Below are positions 52,501 through 63,919 of a DNA stretch of 64,000 nt, one piece after another. How positions within the stretch are numbered: position 1 is the first letter of the stretch; each line of letters begins with the position of its first letter. The DNA is taken from contig UESW01004568.1 in the NCBI GenBank assembly GCA_900491605.1, forward strand, positions 650,848-714,847. Reading direction: 5' to 3'. The position numbers and the translations under genes were made by a program. The stretch is from Calamus simplicifolius. Taxonomy: Eukaryota; Streptophyta; Magnoliopsida; Arecales; Arecaceae. Below the pieces are notes generated by a model, which did no database searches, had not been told where the DNA came from, and was given only the letters and a program-made list of their open reading frames with translations.

Positions 52501-53909
52501 TCCGGACATGCCCTGCAGCCACCAGCTTGCGAACCTCCTCGTCGATAGCTCTCTGTTTGTTCGGAGCGAAGCTCCTTTTCTTCTGTCGGACCGGCCGATA
52601 CTCTGGCTTAAGGTTGAGCCGATGAGTGATTACCTCCTCAGGGACGCCTGGCATGTCGGCGGCAGACCATGTGAAGACGTCGGTGTTGGCTCGCAGGAAG
52701 GCGAGGAGTCGATCGCGCGCCTCTTCGGGCAATAGCGCCCCGACCTGGATGGTCCTTGTCGGTTCATCTCCTAAGGGAAAGGTCAGAAGGTGCTCGGCCG
52801 GCTCCCCCCTCCCTCCCGGGTCTCGGGGGTCAAACGGCCCAGAGGTCATTGCCGACGCGGCCTCCAATGGACTGGGAGACAAGTGGTAGCACAGCGGCGG
52901 CGGGCTTTGCTCTCCTTTCATTTCTCTGACTCCTTCGTTGGTGGGGAATCTTACCAACCGTCTCTTGGTGGAGATGACAGCATCTAGCATATTCAACCAT
53001 GGTCTCCCCAAGATGGCGTTATAAGCCAGCGGGATCCGAACCACCAGGAAGTTTATGACCAACGTGCTTTGATGCGGCGATGTCCCAGCCATGACAGGGA
53101 GGGCAATTTCTCCTTCGACACTTACAGAGTCTCCCGTGAAGCCCATTAAAGGCGTAGTGACAGGCCGAAGGGAAGATTCAGAGAGGTTCATTCGAACAAA
53201 AGCCTCATAGCTCAGGACGTCCACAGAACTACCACTATCAACCAAGATTCGTTTCACAGGATGCTTGGCAATGGTCATGGATACCACCACGCCGTCGTCG
53301 TTTTTGTTGACTACTCTATCTAAGTCCTTTCCAAAGAAAGGAATCACGGGGTCTACTCCTTCCTGCTGTCTCTTTGAACTGCCGCCTGCCCCCCAGGCAA
53401 TCATGGCTATGGTCTTCTCTATAGGGGCGTTGTCTGCACCGGCCTGGAGTGTAGGAGGCACCGCTGGGCCTGGAATAGGAGGGTTTCCCCTTCGGATAAA
53501 CTTGCCCAAGTGACCTTGCTGGATAAGCTCTTCAATGGCCCTCTTCAGGTGGCGGCAGTCTTCGGTGTCGTGACCATAATCTCGGTGATACCGACAGTAG
53601 AGCTCTTTATTGCGGGGGGTCCCCGACCTCAGGGAGAGCGGATGCTTGAAGTAAGGTTCTTCCTTAATTTCCAGCAAGATGTGGGATATCGGAGCCATGA
53701 GGGGAGTGAATTGCTCCTTAGGAACAAGTGTCTGCAGCCGACGGTCTGGACGGTGAGGGGGCTCAGTCTTCCGAGGTCGCGCTCCGGCCTACTTGGTGGG
53801 CATTGGTTTCTTGCTAGGATTCTTATCAGCCTCCCTCCTAGAGGAATCTGCCTCGTCCGCACGGATGTACTTTTATGCATGGCTTAGAAGTTCAGCATAA
53901 GAGCCCGGG
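49583..53909 (-). pseudogene. gag-pol of the Tat-type gypsy element, nonsense codons only
   Basis: One reading frame runs over 4.3 kb without any frameshift. It is interrupted by five stops at 53873-53875, 53789-53791, 50990-50992, 50828-50830 and 49736-49738. Domain order: end of gag (YAELLSHA), a CRYHRDYGHDTEDC region, protease ILVDSGSSVDVLS, reverse transcriptase with VDFTDLNKACPKD and the catalytic EVYVDDIL, a first RNase H (SKIEKIIFAL), and then a second RNase H (LHVDGASNSQGSGAG...TNNQAEYEAL...FTDSQLV). Integrase follows, with a zinc region (CDSCQ), VVDHFTKW-like AVDHFTKWIE, VTDNGRQF and a catalytic-Glu region GTAEVTNRTI. Each stop can be explained by C-to-T change of Gln or Arg codons. 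The 5' part of gag is cut off by Sirevirus B at 53909. Confidence 0.93.
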
Positions 53910-55584
53910 TGTTGGCCCAAATGGCAACCCAAGAGGGGGGGGGTGAATTGGGTACTTTAAAAATTAAGCCTTTTAAACAATTTAAACTATTGATGAGAGG
54001 ATATACACAATTAATTCAAGTTAAAGCACAATAGCAAGAGAGAGAGACAAATAAACACGGCAAACACAAAGATTTTATAGTGGTTCGGTGTATCCAACAC
54101 CTACGTCCACTCCCAAGCTCCACTTGGGTCCACACTATAATCTCCTCGATTACAGTCGAGTTGTTTTACAAGCTCACAACCCAAACTTGTTGTTTTTCCG
54201 GGATCACAACGAACCCAGCCGGTTTTACACGGGCTCACCAGCACAAAACCCAACACACAAGCTATCCTTAGCTTGTGCCGAGGTAAACTACCTCCACTAA
54301 TTCAATCCACTGATTGAATTAGCAAACACAAGATAAAAATATGAGTTTAGTACAAAACAGCTCCTTTTGAGCAGATATTTCAAAATAAAAGCAAGTTTAG
54401 AAGGGCCTGTTTAGATTCGATTTGAGTGCAGGCTTTTCTTCTTTTCTTCTTTTCCTCAACTCCTTTGAAGTGTGGAATCGGGCCTCAGCTCAGATTCTTC
54501 ACGGATTGAATGTTGGAGTTAATTTGAACTTTTCTCCCTTTCTTTGAATGTTGAAAATCTCTTGATTTGATCTTGAATGGCTCTTGGATTTTCTTCTAGA
54601 CTTTCTTGGATTGATGAACTTGAGCACAGATGAAGTCTCCTTTGATTTCACTCCTTCTCTTTCACTCTATTTTTGAATCTCGGATTTTTCAAATGACGCT
54701 CTGTTTTTCCTCTTTCTGAAAGATTTTTCTTTTTTTCTCTCTCTCTTGATCTATATATATATTTTTTGATTTGAAAACGGCCTCTCTATTTATAGACTCT
54801 GCAAAAATATAGCCGTTAGAAACAAAGAAATATAGCCGTTATTGAAAATATTACCGTTGGCGCTGAGTTGGCATTCAGAAAAAGTCACGCCCAGATTTGT
54901 TGGAGTCGGCTCCAACTTTAGGCGAGTCGGCTCGAAGACGCGATGCCAAAAATAGAAACATTCAGATAGTTAAGGGGTCGACTCAAGAAAAATAAGGTGT
55001 CGGCTCCTGACAGTCGGGGGTCGACTCATGAAAAGCAAGGGGTCGACTCGAGAAGTGCTCAGAAAAACAACTCTCTGGAGTCTGAGCAGAGTCGACTCTT
55101 ACAGTCATGGAGTCGGCTCGACAATATCGGGGGTCGACTCTTGAAATCACAGGGGTCGACTCGAGAAAATCAGGAATCTCTGTATACTGAGTGGAGTCGA
55201 CTCTGAAACTCTAGAGTCGGCTCCGGAACGTATCAAAAATCAGAGAATTTTCTGATTGACTTTGAAATTCGTTCCAGATTAATTTTAAATCAATTTTTGA
55301 CTTGAATATAATAAATTTGACATTAAGAATCAATTCAAGATATGTTCCAAAAACTCATTGATTGAAATATGAAGTATAAAAATTTCTTTTTGAAAGCTTA
55401 AACATGGAGCTTGAAGCTACTTTCCAATTGATTATAGTCATACTTAACATACTCATTGATTATGAGAAATAAATTCATTGCTCATGTAAATAAATTCATT
55501 GCATCTTTTAATATACTCATGGCTTTTGGTAATCATCAAAATCAATAAAATTGGGGCAACAATTTCTCAACAATCTCCCCAACA
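53910..55584 (-). repeat. 3' LTR of Sirevirus B
   Basis: 1675 bp. On the + strand it starts TGTTGGCCCAAATGG and ends CCCCAACA, the reverse complement of the A LTR type. It contains the GAGYCGAC cluster (54899-55230, seen as GTCGACTC or GTCGGCTC), and an inverted TATA box at 54786-54795. It has a short (TA)n at about 54751-54762 that A lacks. Confidence 0.93.
54786..54795 (-). promoter_or_regulatory. TATA box of the Sirevirus B LTR
   Basis: CTATTTATAG on the + strand, that is CTATAAATAG on the coding strand, identical to the Sirevirus A box. Confidence 0.8.
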
Positions 55585-55920
55585 ATCTCCCCCTTTTTGA
55601 TGATGACAAAAACATTGAGTATATGCATGATTAATTGAAGAATTTATTTAATTTTCATAGTTAGGCTCCCCCTGAATGAGGTAGCTCCCCCTATGAAACT
55701 CAAATAAATATCCCATTCATTCAATTTAAACTCATACACAGTTTAATGTCAAAATTCAGCATTTTCATCTAAATTGCTTTTTCATTCATTCTCTGTATGT
55801 GTAATGTTTAATTATTACTCCCTTCTTTCCCCCATTCAATTATTTATTATATGCATATACAATAACATTCGTTTAATTTCTCCCATGCATATACAGTCAT
55901 AATTCTCCCCCTTTTTTGTT
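55585..55920 (-). other. Multiple polypurine tracts of Sirevirus B
   Basis: On the + strand CTCCCCC tracts occur at about 55586, 55668, 55685 and 55904, the same four positions as in A and C. The first abuts the LTR. Confidence 0.75.
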
Positions 55921-56101
55921 ATCAACAAAAAGGTAGAGAAGCATCAAACATAATTCACAAAAGATATGCTGATAACAAAGATAATCATTGATAAAAGAGA
56001 ATTACATAAACTAACTTCATTCAACATTCAAATTACATAAAAACTTCATTATATCTTCATTACATCAAAATGTAAACAACATTTCAACATTAACATCAAC
56101 A

Positions 56102-57489
56102 TCAAAAATGTGTCTTTACAATTCTTGTTAAGTGATCTACTATGTTCTTCATTCCATCAGTTTGAAGCTGACATAATCTTTCAGTCTTTCTCCACAAAAG
56201 TACAAGCAGTTAAAATCTTGTCTTGAAGCTCGGCATTGCACTTTGCATAAGTCTCACCATCTCCACAAATGTCTTTAAGTTCTTCAAAAATATTCTTTAA
56301 ATCACCACTTAAAGACTCAGTAGAGGAGCTAAGAGTAGATTCAATCTTGGTAATTCGATCATCTAATGAATAGAGAGTTTCTTTAAGATTCATGAATTTA
56401 CTGTCAAACTCAGTCTTCATTCTATCCTCTTGAGCATCAAGAAGACTCTTGAGCTGCTCTAACTGAAGATCCGAAAAACCAACTGATGAAGAAGATGGCT
56501 GATCAAACATTGGAGCAGGAGAAGGGGCCGGAACTGGAACAGAAGAACTAGGAGGCACAGGTGATGAATGTCTAACAGAAGGTCCAGGTGCCTCAACATC
56601 AGCGGCTCTATCTTCCAACTGATTTTTCCTTTCCCATCTACCATCTTTCTTCACAAATCCCATCCTATGAATAGTAGCCAAGCTATAGTAATCAGTGTGT
56701 CTCAAATTTCTCAATGGCTCACTATCGGAAATAATTATCCCTTGGCTTTGAAAAATCTTAGTTAATATCATGCCATAGGGTAGACTTGATTTCTCTTGCT
56801 CCCACAGTCAGCTATGTACCAAATTATCATATTCGGAAGATTGATAGGTCTCCCAGCCACTACAGCATCCATAACAAAAATGTCTCTCTCAGATACATAA
56901 TCAAACCTCCCAGTCTTAGGGAACAGAATCCTACTGCAAATGTTATGGAGAAGCCTTAATTCCAAAGATAGTTGATTTGCTTGGACTTCTTCAAAACCAA
57001 CAATTTCTTTATTTAACAATCTTGATAAAGCTGGGCTCCTATCATCAGGTGAAAATGTAGAAGGACCAGACACTGAAAGATCCAAAAGTCTTGAGAGTAA
57101 ATCCACTGTGACATTTATCCTATTTCCTCTAATCAAGCTGACCAATCCATTATCTCCTCTTGACAAATTTTTATAAAACTCTTTAACCAAGGCGGGGTAG
57201 GTTGGGCAATCTAATGAACACATTTTCTCCCATCCCATTTCAATTAACTGTCTTCCTACAAGAAAACCCTCCGCCTCAAATAGCTCAAAATCCACCTTTC
57301 TCCGGTTGTAATAATTCTATCGGCTAGGCGGTCTACCTGAGAGGTGGCCGCAGCAGGAGAAGCACTCGGAGTTGAAGAGGACGAGGTGGAATCCATGCTC
57401 GGAGACGGTTCGCGAGCGGGACGCCTCACCGTCTTCTTCCTCTTCATCCCGGCCGCTCCAAGGCTAGAACCACGGGTTTTAGGTGCCAT
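56102..57489 (-). pseudogene. Extra 3' gene of Sirevirus B (few frameshifts)
   Basis: It starts at 57489 with MAPKTRGSSLGAAGMKRKK and reads in three long blocks separated by frameshifts near 57295, 56770 and 56185. The blocks match the C copy over the whole length: a basic N-terminus, a core with DFELFEAEGF, SLDCPTYPALVKEFYKNLSRGD and LLHNICSRILF, a Pro/Ser linker, and a coiled coil (SLDDRITKIESTLSSS). The original stop is probably the TGA at 56102-56104. Only about three indels occur in 1.4 kb, far fewer than in A. Confidence 0.87.
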
Positions 57490-57595
57490 TGATTTAGTGG
57501 AAAGGTTAATCAAGGGTTTCTAAGGATTTGGTAGGTTGGGAAAATCTTTGGAGAGAGATTTTGATTGATTTGAGAAGATAGAAATGAACGAGGGG

Positions 57596-57785
57596 TCGAC
57601 TCTGCCCTAGAAAAATCGACCTGGGACCACTTCGAGTCGGCTCCCGCAAAGTGTGGAGTCGACTCCGGGTAGTCACAGAAACCTAACCCGAAGTGGAGTC
57701 GACTCGCACAGAGATGGGGTCGGCTCCAGAGTTTCAGCAGAAACATGGAGTCGACTCCGATACTGATCGAGTCGGCTCCGAGACC
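57596..57785 (-). promoter_or_regulatory. GAGYCGAC cluster upstream of the extra gene in B
   Basis: Seven or eight motif copies (as GTCGACTC and GTCGGCTC on the + strand) in 190 bp, ending about 107 bp before the start codon at 57489. Short phrases such as GAGTTTCAG next to the motif are also found in the LTR cluster. Confidence 0.7.
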
Positions 57786-58004
57786 ATTTCAGAGCAAAAA
57801 CATAAAGTTTCAGAGAATCTGAAATGTGTCCGGACATTGATCATAGAAATTGAAAAAAATCATTGGATTTTAATAGATCAATTAGATATGAATTCTAGAT
57901 AAGATTTCCTTAAAGATCAGGGATTTGAAAGAATTTTAGATAAAATTTCCTTAAAATCAAAGGATAGAAAGAGTTCTAGATAATTTTTCTTAGGGGTTTC
58001 AAAT

Positions 58005-59975
58005 TCATTCTAATGGATCACAAATCCCTAACTCTCCTCTAAGATAACAGAATCTTTCTTCACTCAAGGGTTTTGTAAATATATCTGCTAATTGATCTTC
58101 AGTATTAACATAATCAAGACATATTTCTCCATTAGTTACATGTTCTCTAATAAAATGATATCTAATTTCTATGTGTTTTGTCCTAGAATGTTGAATTGGA
58201 TTTTTTGTTAGATTAATTGCACTTGTATTGTCACATTTTATAGGTGTTTTGTCAAGTGTGATACCATAGTCTTCAAGTTGTCGCTTAATCCATAGGATTT
58301 GAGCACAGCAACTTCCAGCTGCAACATATTCAGCTTCAGTAGTTGATAATGCAACTGAATTTTGCTTTTTGCTAAACCATGAGATTAAGTTACTTCCTAA
58401 GAATTGGCATGCACCACTTGTGCTTTTCCTATCTAACTTACATCCAGCATAATCAGAATCAGAATATGCAATTAAGTTCAATGTTGAGTCTCTAGAATAC
58501 CATAAACCTACATTTTTTGTTCCATTTAAGTATCTTAATATTCTTTTAACAGCAATTAAGTGAGATTCTTTAGGTTCTGATTGAAATCTAGCACATAGAC
58601 AAACAGAGAACATTATATCAGGTCTACTAGCAGTTAAGTAGAGTAGAGATCCGATTATACCTCGATAATACTTTTGATCAACTTTCTTACCTTCCTCATC
58701 TTTGTCTAACTTGCATGAAGGACTCATTGGAGTTCCAAGGGGTTTTATTGAATCCATACCAAACTTTTTGAGTAGTTCCTTCGTGTACTTGGTTTGGTTG
58801 ATGAAAATCCCTTCCTTTTCTTGTTTGATTTGGAGTCCAAGGAAGAAGTTGAGTTCTCCCATCATGCTCATTTCAAACTCACCCTGCATCAACTTAGCAA
58901 ATTCTTGACATAGAAGATTGTTAGTAGCACCAAAAATAATATCATCAACATATATTTGAACTACTAATAAATCTTTTACTTTTTCTTTTCAAAAATAATG
59001 TTTTATCTACATTTCCTCTTATAAAATCATTTTCAATTAAGAATTTACTTAATCTATCATACCATGCTCTAGGTGCTTGTTTCAAACCATATAATGCTTT
59101 GTGCAATTTAAAAACGTGATTTGAAAATTCATGATCTTCAAAACCTGGTGGTTGTTCTACATACACTTCTTCATTTATAAATCCATTTAAAAAAGCACTC
59201 TTTACATCCATTTGAAATAAGTTGAAATTCATGTGACATGCAAATGCAAGTAATAGTCTAATGGCTTCTAATCTAGCTACTGGTGCAAAGGTTTCATCAA
59301 AATCAATACCTTCTTCTTGATTATATCCTTTTGCAACTAATCTAGCTTTGTTTCTAATTACTATGCCATTTTCATCTAGTTTATTTCTAAATACCCATTT
59401 TGATCCTATAACAGAATGATCTTTAGGTCTTTCTACTAATGTCCATACATTATTTCTAGTAAATTGATTTAATTCTTCTTGCATAGCTAACATCCAATTA
59501 TTATCTTTTTCAGCTTCTTCAATAGTTTTAGGTTCAATTTGTGATACAAATGCAAGATGATTACTAATATTTCTCATAGATGATCTAGTTCTTATTCCTT
59601 GAGATGGATCACCTATAATCAATTCCTTAGGGTGACTATAAGCGTATCTCCAATCTCTAGGAAGATCTATATCATTATGATTAGTGTTAGTATCATCATC
59701 CTTAGGTGAATCATTATCTTTAGCCTCTTGCTCATGATCTGAAGATACATCAATATTTAATTTTTCAAGATCTTTCTCAATTATGTTTGTATCTTCCTCA
59801 TCATCAAACTTTTCGGAACTAGTTGCTAAAGATTCATCAAAAACTACATGAATGGATTCTTCAACAATTAAAGTTTTCTTGTTAAATACTCTATATGCTT
59901 TACTAGTTGTTGAATATCCTAAGAATATTCCTTCATCAGATTTAGCATCAAATTTGCCTAAATTATTTTTACCAT
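58005..59975 (-). pseudogene. pol of Sirevirus B, 3' part (one visible frameshift)
   Basis: The segment starts in the integrase C-terminal region at 59975, where Sirevirus C is inserted, and ends with GICDPLE and a TGA at 58005-58007. The frame is open from 59975 to about 58980, including the reverse transcriptase phrases KWVFRNKLDENG and QMDVKSAFLNG. A one-base change in a T/C homopolymer near 58980 shifts the frame just before the YVDD region. From 58892 on it is open through RNase H (YSDSDYAGC, TTEAEYVA). Without that indel and the insertion this part would be coding-competent. Confidence 0.9.
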
Positions 59976-61649
59976 TGTTGGCCCAGATGACAACCCAAGA
60001 GGGGAGGGGGTGAATTGGGTTCTTAAAAAATTAGCCTTTTAAATTAATTAGCTTGAGATGAATGAAGGCAATATGCAAAGTAATTATAAATTGCAGTGAA
60101 TAAAATAGAGATAGAGAAAGAGACAATAGAACACGGCAAACACAAAGGAATTTATAGTGGTTTGATATATCCAACACCTACGTCCACTCCCAAGATTCAC
60201 TTGGGTCCATACTATAATCACCCTAGATTACAGCAGAGTTGTTTTACAAGCTCACAACTCGAACTTGTTGTTTTCCCAAGCGCACAACGAACCCAGCTGG
60301 TTTTCAAGGGCTCACCAGCACAAAAACCCTTAACCCAAGCTTAACCAAGCTTAAACTGAGGTAAGACTACCTCCTCTAGTTCAATCCCCCAGATTGAGCT
60401 AGACACAAAGAATAGAAATATGTTTGTTTAGTTACAATGGCTCCTTAATGAGCAGATAAACAAATGTAAGAATAGAGTTTAGATAAGCCTGATTTGCAGT
60501 TGGTTGGCTTTGAGCTTTTCTCCTTTTCTTCAACTCCTTGGAGGTGTAGAACCAGGCCTCAGCTTGGATTCTTCACGGTAGATGTGTTGGAGTTGATTTG
60601 GGCTTTCCTCTTTTCTTTGAGTGTTGAAAATCTCTTGATATACTCTTGAATAGCACTTGTATTTTCTTCAGAAGCTTCCTTGGATTCGAGCTTGAACACA
60701 GAAGGAACTTCCCTTGATTTCACACTCTTTCTTTCACTCTATTTTGAATCTCGATTTTTTCAACTGAAGCTCTGTTTTTCCAATTTTTCTCTTCTTTTTC
60801 TTTGAAATAAATTTCTCTCTATTCGTCTCTATTTGATTTGAATACAGCTTCTTTATTTATAGATTCTACAAGAATATAGCCGTTAGAGACAAAGAAAATA
60901 GCCATTAATCAAAAAACTTACCGTTGGAGCTGAGTTGGCATCCGTAAAAATTTCGCCCAGATTTGCTGGAGTCAACTCATGCTTTTCCCGAGTCGGCTCG
61001 AGCTCGTGATACTAAAATATAAATGTTTAGAAAGTCATGGGATCGACTCACCAAAAGTAAAGTGTCGACTCCTGAAAGTCGGGGGTCGACTCATGAAAGG
61101 TTGGGGTCGACTCGCGAAGTGCTCAGAAAAACACACCTCTGGTGTCTGAGCGGAGTCGACTCGCACAGTCATGGAGTCGGCTCGATAAAATCGGGGGTCG
61201 ACTCGTAAAATTCCGTGGGTCGACTCGAGACAGATACACATTTCTGTTCTCTGAGTGGAGTCGACTCTGAAACTCAAGAGTCGGCTCCAGAACGTATCAA
61301 AAATCAGAAACTTTTCTGATTGACTTTAAAAACGTTCCAGATTCATTTTAATTCATATTTTTGACTTGAATTCAATAAAATTGACATTAAGAATTAATTC
61401 AAGAAGTATTCCATAAACTCATTGATTTTAATATGAATTATAAAATTTCTTTTTGAAAGCTTAAACATTGAGCTTAAAGTTACTTTCAAAATGATTAATG
61501 TCAAACTTTAACATTCTCATTGATTGTTCAAAATAAATTCATTGCACATGTAAATAAACTCATTGCATCTTTTATCATACTCATGGCTTTTGGTGATCAT
61601 CAAAATCAAAAGGATTGGGGCATAAAGTTTTTCAACAAACTCTCCAACA
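59976..61649 (-). repeat. 3' LTR of Sirevirus C
   Basis: 1674 bp, TGTTGGCCCAGATG to CTCTCCAACA on the + strand. The GAGYCGAC cluster is at about 60970-61290. Confidence 0.93.
60853..60862 (-). promoter_or_regulatory. TATA box of the Sirevirus C LTR
   Basis: TTATTTATAG on the + strand (CTATAAATAA on the coding strand), one base different from the A and B boxes. Confidence 0.75.
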
Positions 61650-61870
61650 ATCTCCCCCTTTTTGATGATGACAAAAACATTGAGTTTATGCATGATTGAT
61701 TTGTGAATTTATTTTGATTTCATAAATAGGCTTAGGCTCCCCCTGAATGAGGTAGCTCCCCCTATAAAACTTAATCATTCAATTAATTATCTCATTGATT
61801 AATTTGATTTTCTCATATGTATATTCAATCATAAGACTATAAAAACTCTCCCCCTTTTTTGTTATCAACA
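61650..61870 (-). other. Multiple polypurine tracts of Sirevirus C
   Basis: On the + strand CTCCCCC tracts lie at about 61652, 61738, 61755 and 61848, in the same order as in A and B. Confidence 0.75.
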
Positions 61871-62045
61871 AAAAGGTAGAGAAGCATAAAATTCATTCAT
61901 TCATTGATAGAAAGAAATACATTGAGTAACCAAAATTGACATTTCATCAAAGAGTCTAATACATTGAAATGTCTAATACATTGATATCAAAAAGTAAAAC
62001 ATAGCAATAACTTCAATACATAGCAAGGATTGAAAATCTAATACA

Positions 62046-63449
62046 TTAGAAATGAGTTCTAACAATCCTAGTTAAATGATCAACTATGTTCTTCATTCCA
62101 TCAGTCTGTAATTTCACATAATCCTTTAGTCTCTCATCTACAAAGGTGCAAGCAGTTAAGATTTTATCTTGTAGCTCTGCGTTGCTTTTAGAGTAGGTCT
62201 CGCCATCTCCGCAAATATCTTTAAGCTCTTCAAAAATGTTCTTAAGGTCTCCACTTAAAGACTTTAACGAAGTGCTGAGAGTAGACTCAATTTTAGTGAT
62301 TCGATCATCCAATGAATATAGAGTCTCTTTTAGGTTCATGAACTTAAATTCAAACTCAGACTTTAATTTTTCAGACTGATCTTCTAAAAGTCCTTTGAGT
62401 TGCATTAATTGTAGATCTGAGAAGCCAGCAGTAGAGGATGAAGCTTGATCAATTGACTGAGCGGGTGTAGGAGCAGGTGCTGAAGTAGGAGGGCTCGGAG
62501 GTGCAGGTGAGGATTGTCTAACTGATGGACCTGGTGCATCAAAATCCATAGCTCTCTCTTCTATTAATCCTTTCCTTTCCCATTTTCCATTTTTCTTAAT
62601 AAAACCCATCCGATGAATGGTGGCCAAGCTATAAAAGTCTGTATGCCTCAGGTTCCTCATTGGCTCACTGTCAGATATAACAACTCCTTGACTCAGAAAA
62701 ATCTTTGTAAGAATCATTCCATAGGGCAAGCTAGCTTTCCTTTTTCCTCCACAGTCAGCGATGTACCAAAGAATCATACTGGGAAGGTTTATAGGTTTGC
62801 CCGTGACAATGGCATCCATCACAAAGATATCCCTTTCAGATACATAATCAAATCTTCCTATCTTTGAAAAAAGTATCCTACTGCAAATGTTATGAAGTAA
62901 CCTCAGTTCTAATGAAAGTTGGTTGGCAAACACCTCTTCAAATCCGACAACATCCCGGTTTAATAATCTAGCAAGAGCAGGACTTCGGTCTTCAGAAGAA
63001 AATGTGGCTGTACCTGATAAGGGTAGATCCAATAGTCTCGACAGAAGCTCTACAGTCACTGAGATCCTATGTCCTCTCACTGTGCTTATGAGACCATGAT
63101 CACCTCTAGACAAATTCTTATAGAACTCCTTTACTAGAGAGGGATAAGTGGGGCAATCCAGTGAACATATCTTCTCCCATCCCATCTCTATCAATTGTCT
63201 CCCTAATAAAAATCCCTCTGCCTCAAAAAGTTCAAAATCCACTTTCCTACCCGTGGTTATGATTCTATCTGCTAAACGATCTACCTGAGTAGGAGCAGCA
63301 GCTGGAGAAGCATTGGGGGTTGAAGATGATGAAGTGGAATCCGTGCTTGGAGAAGGCTCACGCACCGGACGCTTCACCGTCTTCCTCACGGCTCGCTTCC
63401 GCTTCACACCGGTCGCAGCAAGATTGGAACCTCTAGTTTTGGGTGCCAT
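62046..63449 (-). CDS. Extra 3' gene of Sirevirus C, intact 467 aa, unknown function
   Basis: The start is the ATG at 63449. The frame is open further upstream, but all three copies share an ATG here with MAPKTRGS. Residues 1-31 are strongly basic (KRKRAVRKTVKRPVR), a possible nuclear-localisation or nucleic-acid-binding tail. Residues 32-54 are Ser/Pro/Ala-rich. A conserved globular core spans about 70-290, with DFELFEAEGF, LIEMGWEKICSLDCPTYPSL, YVSERDIFVMDAIV and SLATIHRMGF. A Pro/Ser/Ala linker covers 303-340, and a heptad-like coiled coil covers about 345-460. No signal peptide or membrane segment is visible, so it is not obviously env-like. The core resembles proteins that databases label 'putative plant transposon protein'; I have not verified this. 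It is co-linear with pol, separated by 470 bp with its own motif cluster. Confidence 0.85.
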   Translation of the reverse strand: MAPKTRGSNLAATGVKRKRAVRKTVKRPVREPSPSTDSTSSSSTPNASPAAAPTQVDRLADRIITTGRKVDFELFEAEGFLLGRQLIEMGWEKICSLDCPTYPSLVKEFYKNLSRGDHGLISTVRGHRISVTVELLSRLLDLPLSGTATFSSEDRSPALARLLNRDVVGFEEVFANQLSLELRLLHNICSRILFSKIGRFDYVSERDIFVMDAIVTGKPINLPSMILWYIADCGGKRKASLPYGMILTKIFLSQGVVISDSEPMRNLRHTDFYSLATIHRMGFIKKNGKWERKGLIEERAMDFDAPGPSVRQSSPAPPSPPTSAPAPTPAQSIDQASSSTAGFSDLQLMQLKGLLEDQSEKLKSEFEFKFMNLKETLYSLDDRITKIESTLSTSLKSLSGDLKNIFEELKDICGDGETYSKSNAELQDKILTACTFVDERLKDYVKLQTDGMKNIVDHLTRIVRTHF

Positions 63450-63549
63450 TGGTCGATTGGAAGTAATAATCAGTGATTTTGGGAATTTGGAAGGTCTGGA
63501 GATATTGTGGAGAGAGTATTTTGAGAGATTGGAAAGTTTGAAATGAACA

Positions 63550-63743
63550 GCGAGTCGACTCTGCCCTAGATAAATCGACCTGGGACCACTTCGAGTCGGC
63601 TCGCGCAAAGCCAGGGGTCGACTCCGGACAGTCACAGAAAACCATCCCGACTTGGAGTCGACTCGCGCCGAGAAGGGGTCGACCTGAGAGTTTCAGCAGA
63701 AACCAGGAGTCGACTCCGATACGCACCGAGTCGGCTCCGAGAC
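63550..63743 (-). promoter_or_regulatory. GAGYCGAC cluster upstream of the extra gene in C
   Basis: About eight motif copies in roughly 190 bp, starting about 100 bp before the ATG at 63449. The position matches the clusters in A and B. Confidence 0.7.
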
Positions 63744-63919
63744 CATTTCAGAACAAAAAACATGAAACTTCTGAAATGTGTCCGGAACTTGATCATGAAA
63801 ATTGATAAAATAATTATTGAATATGAGTGAATCAATTAGATATAAATTCTAGATAAGATTTCCTTAAAGATCAAGGATTTGAAAGAATCTTAGATAAAAT
63901 CTCCTTAGGGGTTTCAAAT

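Larger units (their letters stand above)
36431..53909 (-). mobile_element. Ty3/gypsy Tat-type retrotransposon, split by a nested copia
   Basis: A minus-strand element. Reading leftward it runs from gag-pol (53909 to 49583), through the insertion of Sirevirus A (39241-49577), to the last codons and stop (39240-39226), a repeat-rich 3'UTR, and the presumed 3' LTR (38317-36431). The Tat assignment rests on the second, archaeal-type RNase H after the first one, and on gag/pol phrases typical of the lineage. Its 5' LTR is outside the window beyond Sireviruses B and C, so its own target duplication cannot be checked. Without the nested copia the visible part is about 7.1 kb. Confidence 0.88.
53910..59975 (-). 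mobile_element. Sirevirus-type copia element B (3' part, interrupted)
   Basis: A minus-strand Sirevirus inserted in the gypsy gag at 53909/53910. Reading from the left it shows the 3' LTR, the multi-polypurine region, the extra gene, the motif-rich spacer, and pol back to the integrase region. There it is interrupted by Sirevirus C at 59975/59976. The rest of pol, gag and the 5' LTR are beyond the window. The left flanking pentamer is CCGGG (53905-53909); its partner cannot be checked. Confidence 0.92.

Noticed and set aside
51015..53887. Several plus-strand frames of 65-131 codons
   Set aside because: They are antisense shadows of the gypsy pol on the minus strand.
55585..55920. Treating the pyrimidine tracts before Sirevirus B extra gene as terminators or splice sites
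   Set aside because: On the element's coding strand they are the conserved GGGGGAG polypurine tracts, in the position expected for reverse transcription.
62046..63635. Longer 529-codon version of the Sirevirus C extra gene
   Set aside because: The additional 62 N-terminal codons cover the motif-rich spacer and lack a conserved ATG. All three elements share the ATG with MAPKTRG at the inner position.
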